Shown: positions 1-7,043 of the stretch, in pieces
Layout of the letters: every line of letters begins with the position of its first letter
Numbering within the stretch: position 1 is the stretch's first letter
Source of the DNA: Aquimarina amphilecti
GTDB lineage: Bacteria > Bacteroidota > Bacteroidia > Flavobacteriales > Flavobacteriaceae
Assembly: GCF_900109375.1 (NCBI RefSeq)
Contig: NZ_FOAB01000001.1
Location: 868,001 to 932,000 of the forward strand
Length of the DNA stretch: 64,000 nucleotides
Direction of reading: 5' to 3'
The notes under the pieces: generated by a model
The model's database searches: none
Told to the model about the DNA's origin: nothing
The model's input: only the letters and a program-made list of their open reading frames with translations
Made by a program: the position numbers and the translations under genes

Positions 1-198
1 CTAAAGAAAAAAGAAGAAAAGTTAGAGAAGGAAAAACCTAAAGTAGTTCTCAAAATTGGCGACAGAGTAAGAATGATTGACGGCAAATCAATTGGAACCA
101 TTGATATTCTAGAGAAAGGAAAGGCAGTAGTTAATTATGGCATATTCACTACTAACGTTGCAATTGACCAATTAGAATTTGTAGAACGAAAAAAGTAG
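1..198 (+). CDS. mutS2: MutS2 family endonuclease, C-terminal fragment
   Basis: This is an open frame from the window edge to a TAG stop at 196-198, 65 codons long. It starts with a Lys/Glu-rich stretch, then a small beta domain beginning IGDRVRMIDGKSIGTID and ending in TTNVAIDQLEFVE. That pattern (charged linker, then a KOW-like barrel with GDxVR and a closing LDxLExV-type strand) matches the region after the ATPase domain of Bacteroidota MutS2, a MutS paralogue that acts in recombination control or ribosome rescue. The upstream ATPase domain and any Smr domain are outside the window. No Smr domain follows the barrel here. The assignment rests on a short tail, so it is probable rather than certain. 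Confidence 0.72.
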   Translation, partial: LKKKEEKLEKEKPKVVLKIGDRVRMIDGKSIGTIDILEKGKAVVNYGIFTTNVAIDQLEFVERKK

Positions 199-230
199 TC
201 ATCAAAGGAAAGTTCTTATTTAACAAAATA

Positions 231-265
231 AAAAGCCCACTATCTTATAAGTTAGTGGGCTTTTT
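231..265. terminator. Bidirectional hairpin terminator
   Basis: A 12-bp stem (AAAAGCCCACTA pairing with TAGTGGGCTTTT) has a short loop and T-runs on both strands. It lies between the converging mutS2 end and the 289-648 gene, so it can serve both. Confidence 0.9.
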
Positions 266-288
266 CGTAGGTTAAGTTCAATCGATTA

Positions 289-648
289 TTACTTCCCTCC
301 CGCTAATAAGACAAAAGAATTTGCCGATAAAGGAGATACATTATAACTTTTTACTTTTTGTAAAGTCTTTATATACTTTTCTGCTTCTACAAATGCTAGT
401 TCCATACCGCTCGAAGACATTCCCTCATTAATCTCAATCGTCTTAGAAATAACATCTCCATTAGTATACTCTACTGTCATTTTCCATTTCTTAATGGAGT
501 GAAAATTTCTAGACACCAAAGTATTCACTTCATTGTCTTTCTTATTTTCTTTTTTACTCTTTTCCTTCTCGTTTATTGGATTTGAATCTAAAGAACCTGC
601 ATATCCGAGTGTTACGCAGAACATTGCAATTACTAGTGAGAGTTTCAT
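289..648 (-). CDS. Small secreted protein of unknown function
   Basis: A 119-residue protein with an ATG start and a typical N-terminal signal peptide (hydrophobic residues 3-17, cleavage likely near YAGS). A highly charged Lys/Glu/Asn linker (about 26-42) follows, then a compact C-terminal domain of about 70 residues with alternating hydrophobics (MTVEYTNGDVISKTIEI, then a helix with AEKYIKTLQ). No family was recognised. It is divergently arranged with the tiny HTH gene at 761-973, and the 112 bp between them carries repeated 10-bp boxes, which suggests shared control. An exported or periplasmic location is inferred from the signal peptide only. Confidence 0.7.
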   Translation of the reverse strand: MKLSLVIAMFCVTLGYAGSLDSNPINEKEKSKKENKKDNEVNTLVSRNFHSIKKWKMTVEYTNGDVISKTIEINEGMSSSGMELAFVEAEKYIKTLQKVKSYNVSPLSANSFVLLAGGK

Positions 649-663
649 TTTTAGAGGTTTTGA

Positions 664-734
664 TTTGTATGATTCGAATATACAAATATTATTTGATTAT
701 ACAAATATTTTTTTAATAAAAATTTATTTGTATA
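664..734. promoter_or_regulatory. Repeated TATACAAATA boxes between divergent genes
   Basis: TATACAAATA occurs at 679-688 and again at 698-707 (19 bp apart). Its exact reverse complement, TATTTGTATA, is at 725-734, and a partial inverted copy, TTTGTAT, at 664-670. All lie in the 112-bp gap between the secreted-protein gene and the HTH gene. The arrangement suggests operator sites for the adjacent HTH protein. The very high A/T content means chance similarity is possible. Confidence 0.5.
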
Positions 735-760
735 TTTATTTCGTATAAGCATATTAATAT

Positions 761-973
761 ATGATTAACAAGAAATTAAAAAGATTACTTAAAAAAAGTA
801 AAGGAGCTAAAACCGTTTACGGTATATCAAAAGTATTGGGCATTAGTCCACAAGCTGGAGATTATATTGTAAAGCGAAAAAACTTAGCAAAAGACTTCGA
901 ACGATTGCAAAAAATTGCTGATTATATGGATGTTGACATTATTGATATTGTCGATTACAAAAAGAAAAAGTAG
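761..973 (+). CDS. Small helix-turn-helix protein
   Basis: A 70-residue basic protein with an ATG start. Residues about 16-62 fit a compact XRE/lambda-repressor-like HTH: a helix with TVYGISKVLGIS, a turn, a recognition helix (PQAGDYIVKRK) and a closing amphipathic helix ending in DVDIIDIVDY, which is the usual end of XRE domains. It is little more than the DNA-binding domain, so it would act as a dimer. The divergent 112-bp promoter region holds repeated 10-bp boxes that may be its own operators. Phage-related origins are possible for such proteins, but no other phage gene is nearby. Its regulatory target is unknown. Confidence 0.7.
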   Translation: MINKKLKRLLKKSKGAKTVYGISKVLGISPQAGDYIVKRKNLAKDFERLQKIADYMDVDIIDIVDYKKKK

Positions 974-1074
974 TTACAGGTCTTCTAGCATTCATTTAAT
1001 GTTTTTTACTATAAACTCAAACCAATTATTCTGAATGGTTTTCTTTATTTTTGAAACATAGCAAATCACTTTAC

Positions 1075-2376
1075 ATGGATATTTACCTTTACCTAGTTTC
1101 TTACATTATCTTAATTATTGGTTTATCTATTTATACTTCAAGATCTTCTAATACAGAAGACTTCTTAATTGGTGGAAGAAATCGTAATGGATTAACAATT
1201 TTGTTTTCAAAATTTGCTGGTGCAATTGGAGTAAGTACATTAATCACATATACTGGATATGCTTATAAATTTGGCTGGGGACTTTTTGCTATGTCTATTG
1301 GCTCTGTAATTGGCTACATCCTATTTGCCTTTTGGGCAGCGCCAAAAATCAAGAAACTATCTATGCAAGGTGGGTTTTATACACAAGGAGATGTACCTAC
1401 ATTTGTTACCAATAATAAAACAACAGGACTGGTTACCAATGGTATAACTATAATTGTACAATTTTTTTGGGTACTTCTTTCTTTGGCTGGAGGAGCTAAA
1501 GTAATAGCATACTTTGATTTATTCTCATATGACATTGCATTACTAATTACAACATCAGTAGTATTAATTTATGTATTAGTATCTGGATATAAAGCAGTAA
1601 TACTAACAGATATTATTCAAGCTATTATTATCATAGTTTTTTTATGCCTTCTAATTTTTGGAATACTAGACATAAAAGATTTTAATACTATCTTGACTAC
1701 ATCTACTAGCGAAACTGTTCAATTAGGTAGTATTATTGGTCTTATACTATATGGCGGATTATCTGTATTTGGATTAGCGGATAGATACCAATTATGTTAT
1801 GCTGCCAAGGATATTAAGTCCTTAAAAAAAGGCTTAGGTTTAGCAATCATTCCCGTACTTTTAATAGCATTTTTATTATTGATTATTGGGTTATATGTGT
1901 ATAACCACAATCCTACTCTTGATCCAGATACAGTATTTATATTTGCAATGCAAAACCTCGTTAACCAATCATGGGTACCTCTGTTATTAGTACTTTTCTT
2001 TGCAGGACTAATGAGCACTGCAGACACTTCTATATTTGCAGTTTCGTCTCATATGATTTATAAATCAAAAAAAAATGAAAAAGTAAAACTCTTACGTTAT
2101 GCTTCAGTGATAACAGTAATTCTGGCTTATGTTATTGCTCATTTTTGGAAAAATATTGTAGATATAACTATTGTAGGTGCCGCCTTAAGAATGACATTAT
2201 CAATAGCGATGATTTATGTACTTAATGAAAAAAGAAATGCTGGGCGTTTTATTGCAAGTGCCTTAGGAGGTATATTCGGTTTAATAATAGGATTAATAGT
2301 CTTTGGCCCAAAACCTACGATAGCTATCACAGTGCTTTTAGGTTCCTTAATTGGATTAATATATAGATCAAAATAG
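1075..2376 (+). CDS. Sodium:solute symporter (SSS family)
   Basis: A polytopic membrane protein of 433 residues with about 12-13 hydrophobic segments. The N-terminus has the SSS pattern: first TM helix, then DFLIGGRNRNG, then a helix with GAIGVSTLITYTGYAYKFGWG. The helix with GLMSTADTSIFAVSS near residue 325 matches the conserved SSS segment that helps form the Na+ site. It would couple inward Na+ movement to uptake of a small solute; the substrate is not evident. An in-frame TTG at 1051 would add eight residues, but the ATG at 1075 gives the usual short cytoplasm-to-TM start and is preferred. It lies about 90 bp before the secreted PIG-L deacetylase gene, followed by a second SSS gene. Confidence 0.85.
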   Translation: MDIYLYLVSYIILIIGLSIYTSRSSNTEDFLIGGRNRNGLTILFSKFAGAIGVSTLITYTGYAYKFGWGLFAMSIGSVIGYILFAFWAAPKIKKLSMQGGFYTQGDVPTFVTNNKTTGLVTNGITIIVQFFWVLLSLAGGAKVIAYFDLFSYDIALLITTSVVLIYVLVSGYKAVILTDIIQAIIIIVFLCLLIFGILDIKDFNTILTTSTSETVQLGSIIGLILYGGLSVFGLADRYQLCYAAKDIKSLKKGLGLAIIPVLLIAFLLLIIGLYVYNHNPTLDPDTVFIFAMQNLVNQSWVPLLLVLFFAGLMSTADTSIFAVSSHMIYKSKKNEKVKLLRYASVITVILAYVIAHFWKNIVDITIVGAALRMTLSIAMIYVLNEKRNAGRFIASALGGIFGLIIGLIVFGPKPTIAITVLLGSLIGLIYRSK

Positions 2377-2423
2377 TCCTGTTAAAGTATCCTTAAACCT
2401 AAAAACTGAGAATTTTATCTTTT

Positions 2424-2431
2424 TATATTTG
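2424..2431 (+). promoter_or_regulatory. Candidate -7 promoter element for PIG-L gene
   Basis: TATATTTG matches the Bacteroidota TAnnTTTG -7 element and lies 34 bp before the ATG at 2466. The upstream -33 element is not clear. Confidence 0.4.
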
Positions 2432-2465
2432 ACGAAATACACAAAATTATTATCAAATCTACATT

Positions 2466-4964
2466 ATGCGAAAATTACTTTCTGTAATAGTTCTAAGCTT
2501 TCTATGTATTCATATTGCTAAAGCACAACAGCCTAAAAAACCCAACTCTGTAGAAATTCATGAGGCCATAAAAAAATTAAACTTTTTAGGTTCCGTTCTG
2601 TATGTTGCTGCGCATCCAGATGATGAAAACACAAGACTTATTTCTTACATGGCTAATCAGGTAAAAGCTAGAACTGCATATTTATCTCTTACCCGTGGTG
2701 ATGGAGGTCAAAATTTAATTGGCCCTGAAATAAGAGAATTATTAGGTGTTATAAGAACACAAGAATTGTTAGCTGCCCGTAACACAGATGGTGGTGAGCA
2801 AATATTTACTCGTGCTAATGACTTTGGGTATTCTAAACATCCAGATGAAACCTTAGCAATTTGGGATAAGAAAGAAGTTCTAAATGATGTAGTTTGGGCT
2901 ATTAGAAAATTTCGACCAGATGTGATTATAAATAGATTTAATCATAGAACACCTGGTACTACTCATGGTCATCACACATCTTCAGCAATGCTAAGTGTAG
3001 AAGCTTTTGATTTAGTAGCTGATAAGAATGTTTATCCTAATCAATTAAAATATGTGAACACCTGGCAACCAAAGAGATTATTTTTTAATACTTCTTGGTG
3101 GTTTTATGGAAGTAGAGAAAATTTTGAAAAAGCAGATAAATCAGCACTTTTAGAATTCGATACTGGTATTTATTATCCAGATTTAGGACTTTCCAATACA
3201 GAAATAGCCTCATTAAGTCGAAGTCAACATAAATCACAAGGTTTTGGAAGCACAGGAACGAGAGGTTCTCAAACTGAATATGTTGAATTAATTAAAGGAG
3301 AATTACCAAAAAATAAAACAAACATTTTTGATGGAATAGATACTTCTTGGAATCGAGTTAAAGGAGGAAAAGCAATTGGTGATATTTTATATGAAGTAGA
3401 AAAAAACTTTGATTTCAAAAACCCTGCTGCTTCTGTTAATCAATTGGTAAAAGCATATCAATTAATACAAGGATTAGAGAATAATCATTGGAAAACGATT
3501 AAAACTAAAGAGATAACAGATATTATCGCCGCAACAACTGGTCTATATTTAGAAGCAGTTACCAACGAAGCTTATACCACTCAAAATAGCGATATAACTA
3601 TAAAAATTGAAGCTATTAATAGAAGTAACGCAGCTATACGTTTAAAATCAATTGATATTTCTTCTATTGCAGTTTCAGAAAATCTTGATGTTGATCTAGA
3701 AACTAATAAAAGAAATAATTACGAATTAAAAGGTAGGATAATAGCTAACACCAAAAACACAACTCCATATTGGTTAAACAGCAAGGGAACCTTGGGAATG
3801 TATAATGTGAGTGATCAAAAATTAATTGGTACGCCAGAAACAGAGCATCAAACAAAAGCTATTTTCAAAATAGAAATTGGAGGCATTATCATATCATATG
3901 CAAAAGATATTGTGTACAAAACTAATGATCCAGTTAAAGGAGAAGTTTATAAACCATTTGAGATTATACCTACTATTTCTGCTAGTATAAAAGATAAAGT
4001 GATTATCTATGCTAACAGCCCTTCAAAACAAATACCTGTTACGCTTAAAAGCTCCGAACCAAATATTAAAGGTAGTATATCTTTAAAACATCCGGAAGGC
4101 TGGGAAGTATTACCAAAAAACATTGATTTTGATTTAACACAAAAAGGAGAAGAAAAAACGGTAGTTTTCACCTTAACAGCACCAAAAAATCAAAGTGAAG
4201 GATACATTTCACCAAAAATAAACGTTAATGGAAAAACATATTCTGATGAAATAATAAACATCAATTATGATCATATACCATTTCAAACGGTAGTATTACC
4301 TTCTGAAACTAAAGTAGTTCGTTTAGATATTAAAAAGAAAGGTCAGAATATTGGATATATCGAAGGTGCTGGAGATGTTGTCCCAGAAAGTTTACAGCAA
4401 ATCGGATATCAGGTAACTACTATTTCGCCGGAATCAATTTCTAAAAAAACACTACAGGCGTTTGACGCTATTGTTATAGGAATACGTGCATATAATACTG
4501 TAGAAGAACTTAAATTTGGACAAAAGCATCTTCTTGAGTATGTCAAAAACGGTGGGAATTTAGTTATTCAGTATAATACGAATAGAAGACTAAAAGTAAC
4601 AGACAACCTTGGACCTTATCCCTTAAAGTTATCAAGAGATAGAGTGACAGATGAAAATGCTACTATGAAATTATTAGCAAAAGATCACGCTGTATTAAAT
4701 ACTCCCAACAAAATTACTAGTAAAGATTTTGAAGGTTGGGTACAGGAAAGAGGCTTGTATTTCCCTAATGAATGGTCTAAAGAGTATGTCCCTATAATTG
4801 CAGCAAATGATAAAGGAGAATCCGAAAAAAAAGGTGCTTTACTTATTGCTAAATATGGAAAAGGATATTACGTATATACCGGTTTAAGTTTCTTTAGAGA
4901 ATTTCCTGCTGGAGTTTCTGGAGCATATCGATTATTTGCAAATATGTTATCTTTAGGAAAATAA
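2466..4964 (+). CDS. Secreted PIG-L family deacetylase, multidomain
   Basis: An 832-residue exported protein: signal peptide 1-20, then a PIG-L/LmbE Zn-dependent deacetylase domain with the AHPDDE motif at about 49-54 (His50, Asp52 and Asp53 expected at the metal and catalytic site) and a downstream THGHH metal-ligand region near 166-170. The middle (about 400-610) is beta-rich and resembles immunoglobulin-like or NEW3-type modules. The C-terminus (about 625-832) has a ThuA/amidotransferase-like Rossmann pattern (FDAIVIGIRAYN, VKNGGNLVIQYNTN) and may bind sugar. PIG-L enzymes remove acetyl groups from N-acetyl sugars or related amides. Between two Na+ symporters it may act in periplasmic breakdown of an acetylated amino sugar or glycoside, followed by uptake; that link is inferred. 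Confidence 0.87.
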   Translation: MRKLLSVIVLSFLCIHIAKAQQPKKPNSVEIHEAIKKLNFLGSVLYVAAHPDDENTRLISYMANQVKARTAYLSLTRGDGGQNLIGPEIRELLGVIRTQELLAARNTDGGEQIFTRANDFGYSKHPDETLAIWDKKEVLNDVVWAIRKFRPDVIINRFNHRTPGTTHGHHTSSAMLSVEAFDLVADKNVYPNQLKYVNTWQPKRLFFNTSWWFYGSRENFEKADKSALLEFDTGIYYPDLGLSNTEIASLSRSQHKSQGFGSTGTRGSQTEYVELIKGELPKNKTNIFDGIDTSWNRVKGGKAIGDILYEVEKNFDFKNPAASVNQLVKAYQLIQGLENNHWKTIKTKEITDIIAATTGLYLEAVTNEAYTTQNSDITIKIEAINRSNAAIRLKSIDISSIAVSENLDVDLETNKRNNYELKGRIIANTKNTTPYWLNSKGTLGMYNVSDQKLIGTPETEHQTKAIFKIEIGGIIISYAKDIVYKTNDPVKGEVYKPFEIIPTISASIKDKVIIYANSPSKQIPVTLKSSEPNIKGSISLKHPEGWEVLPKNIDFDLTQKGEEKTVVFTLTAPKNQSEGYISPKINVNGKTYSDEIININYDHIPFQTVVLPSETKVVRLDIKKKGQNIGYIEGAGDVVPESLQQIGYQVTTISPESISKKTLQAFDAIVIGIRAYNTVEELKFGQKHLLEYVKNGGNLVIQYNTNRRLKVTDNLGPYPLKLSRDRVTDENATMKLLAKDHAVLNTPNKITSKDFEGWVQERGLYFPNEWSKEYVPIIAANDKGESEKKGALLIAKYGKGYYVYTGLSFFREFPAGVSGAYRLFANMLSLGK

Positions 4965-4972
4965 TAAATACT

Positions 4973-5083
4973 ATGAGAGATTCGGATACTAAAATAGTTT
5001 GGAAAAAACTATATACAATTGTATTGGTTGCTAATGCTTTGTATTTGCTTTTCTTTTATTGGATTACCTCTACTTTTTCCTAA
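4973..5083 (+). CDS. 36-residue single-pass membrane peptide
   Basis: A short ORF: ATG at 4973, TAA at 5081, starting 8 bp after the deacetylase stop and ending 72 bp before the symporter ATG. The product has a polar charged start (MRDSDTKIVWKK) followed by one hydrophobic helix of about 20 residues (YTIVLVANALYLLFFYWI). Codon use resembles its neighbours. The position and the Lys/Trp-then-TM design suggest a small accessory subunit of the following SSS transporter, comparable in principle to other small transporter subunits. That role is inferred; no experiment is known to me for this peptide. Confidence 0.6.
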   Translation: MRDSDTKIVWKKLYTIVLVANALYLLFFYWITSTFS

Positions 5084-5155
5084 TATTTTTAGATATTTAA
5101 AATTAAGTGTTTTACTATTAATTTTTATTTATTACTTACCATATACAACTAACAT

Positions 5156-6853
5156 ATGCAACTTATAGATTGGATCGTATTAATAGGAACTCTATTGTTT
5201 ATTGTGCTTTATGGAGTCTGGAAAACTCGTGGCAGTAAAAGTGTTCAAGATTATATTCGTGGTGGAAATGAAGCAAAATGGTGGACGATTGGATTATCCG
5301 TAATGGCAACACAAGCATCTGCTATTACTTTTCTTTCTACTCCTGGACAAGCATTTCATAGCGGAATGGGATTTGTTCAATTCTATTTTGGTTTACCTAT
5401 TGCAATGATCATCATCTGTGTAGTGTTCATACCTTTATATCATAAATTAAAGGTATATACTGCTTATGAATATTTAGAAAGCAGGTTTGACCTTAAAACT
5501 AGAACCATTACCGCTTTTTTCTTTTTGATTCAAAGAGGATTAGGAGCTGGTATTACTATTTTCGCTCCTGCAATTATACTATCTGCTGTATTAGGTTGGG
5601 ACTTAACAACCTTAAACATAATTATTGGGATATTGGTAATAGCGTATACCGTTTCTGGAGGTACAAAAGCCGTAAGCGTTACTCAAAAACAGCAAATGGC
5701 AATTATTTTCACAGGTATGTTTATTGCATTTTTTCTAATAATTAGCTACCTACCTGAAAATATTACTTTTTCTAAAGCTCTAGAAATTGCAGGAGCTAGT
5801 GGAAAAATGAAAGTATTAGACTTCTCATTTGATCTTAGCAACAGATATACGGTTTGGACTGGTATTATTGGAGGTACATTCTTGATGTTGTCGTATTTTG
5901 GGACTGATCAAAGTCAGGTACAACGTTACCTCTCTGGTAAATCTGTGAAAGAAAGTCAACTCGGATTGTTATTTAATGGATTGTTAAAAATACCAATGCA
6001 ATTTTTTATCTTATTAGTGGGGGTTATGGTGTTTGTATTTTATCAATTTAATTCTGCCCCTCTTAATTTCAATCCTACAGCCGCTGTTGCTGTCGAAAAT
6101 TCTGAATATGCACAAGAATATAAGGAATTAGAAAATAAATTGTTAGAAATTCAGAGTTATAAAGAAACTTCGATCCAAAATTATTTAGAGGCAACAAATA
6201 CAAAAGAAAAGTTAGACGCTAAAGAATTAATTGTAGCATTAGATAAATCAGACAAAAAAACTAGACAAGCTGCTAAAGAATTAATTGAAGAAGCTAACTC
6301 TGATGTAGAAACAAATGATAAAGATTATGTTTTCATTCACTTCATTCTTAACAACCTACCTAAAGGGTTAATTGGGTTATTGTTAGCTGTTATACTATCT
6401 GCTGCAATGTCGTCAACAGCATCAGAACTAAATGCATTAGCTTCTACGACTGCTATTGATTTATACAAACGTAATATTGGAGAAGAAAAAAGTGAAAAAC
6501 ACTATGTTAACGCTTCTAAAATTTTTACTCTAATATGGGGGTTATTAGCAATTCTAGTCGCCTGTTTTGCCAACTTGTTTGACAATCTTATACAGCTAGT
6601 AAATATAATTGGATCCGTTTTTTACGGAAATGTATTGGGTATATTTTTATTAGCTTTCTTTATAAAATTTGTAAAAAGTAATGCAGTTTTTGTTGCCGCA
6701 ATTGTAACACAAGTGATTATCATTTATGTTTGGTGGCAAGATTGGCTTCCTTTTTTATGGCTTAATGCACTAGGATGTGGAGTTGTAATGTTTCTAGCCA
6801 TCTTATTAGAAATGTTTATTCCAACAAGCGAGATCGAACTTGAATCGGAATAA
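5156..6853 (+). CDS. Sodium:solute symporter with cytoplasmic insertion
   Basis: A 565-residue member of the SSS family with about 13 TM helices. Diagnostic segments are DYIRGGNEAKWWTIGLSVMA near residue 32-51, SAITFLSTPGQAF in the next helix, YFGTDQSQVQRYLSG near 245-260, and AAMSSTASELNALASTTAIDLY around 420-441 as the Na+ site helix. A hydrophilic, Lys/Glu-rich insertion of about 75 residues (about 316-392, predicted helical) interrupts the membrane core, which makes the protein longer than the sibling gene at 1075. It should import a small organic solute with Na+. Its neighbours are the deacetylase and the small membrane peptide, likely co-transcribed. A hairpin terminator follows 90 bp downstream. 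Confidence 0.88.
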   Translation: MQLIDWIVLIGTLLFIVLYGVWKTRGSKSVQDYIRGGNEAKWWTIGLSVMATQASAITFLSTPGQAFHSGMGFVQFYFGLPIAMIIICVVFIPLYHKLKVYTAYEYLESRFDLKTRTITAFFFLIQRGLGAGITIFAPAIILSAVLGWDLTTLNIIIGILVIAYTVSGGTKAVSVTQKQQMAIIFTGMFIAFFLIISYLPENITFSKALEIAGASGKMKVLDFSFDLSNRYTVWTGIIGGTFLMLSYFGTDQSQVQRYLSGKSVKESQLGLLFNGLLKIPMQFFILLVGVMVFVFYQFNSAPLNFNPTAAVAVENSEYAQEYKELENKLLEIQSYKETSIQNYLEATNTKEKLDAKELIVALDKSDKKTRQAAKELIEEANSDVETNDKDYVFIHFILNNLPKGLIGLLLAVILSAAMSSTASELNALASTTAIDLYKRNIGEEKSEKHYVNASKIFTLIWGLLAILVACFANLFDNLIQLVNIIGSVFYGNVLGIFLLAFFIKFVKSNAVFVAAIVTQVIIIYVWWQDWLPFLWLNALGCGVVMFLAILLEMFIPTSEIELESE

Positions 6854-6943
6854 GTATAAAGAATTAGAGATATACGCTTCATTAATAGAAATATTTACTC
6901 TTATTAAATTAAAAAGATACATAGTTCTTAAATACACTATAAT

Positions 6944-6975
6944 AAAAAATCCACGAATATTCTTCGTGGATTTTT
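6944..6975. terminator. Bidirectional hairpin terminator
   Basis: The stem AAAAATCCACGAA pairs with TTCGTGGATTTTT around a short loop. It lies between the converging symporter (plus) and M16 protease (minus) genes, with T-runs on both strands. Confidence 0.88.
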
Positions 6976-7043
6976 ATCATTAGTAAATTACAAATATTAA
7001 GCTATGTTTAGATTTTACAAAACAAAATTGTATCATCTATTAA

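Noticed and set aside
533..748. 71-residue plus-strand ORF over the secreted-protein gene
   Set aside because: It is antisense to the signal-peptide region of the 289-648 gene and runs into the A/T-rich gap. The composition is Phe/Tyr/Ile-rich as expected for antisense A/T-rich DNA.
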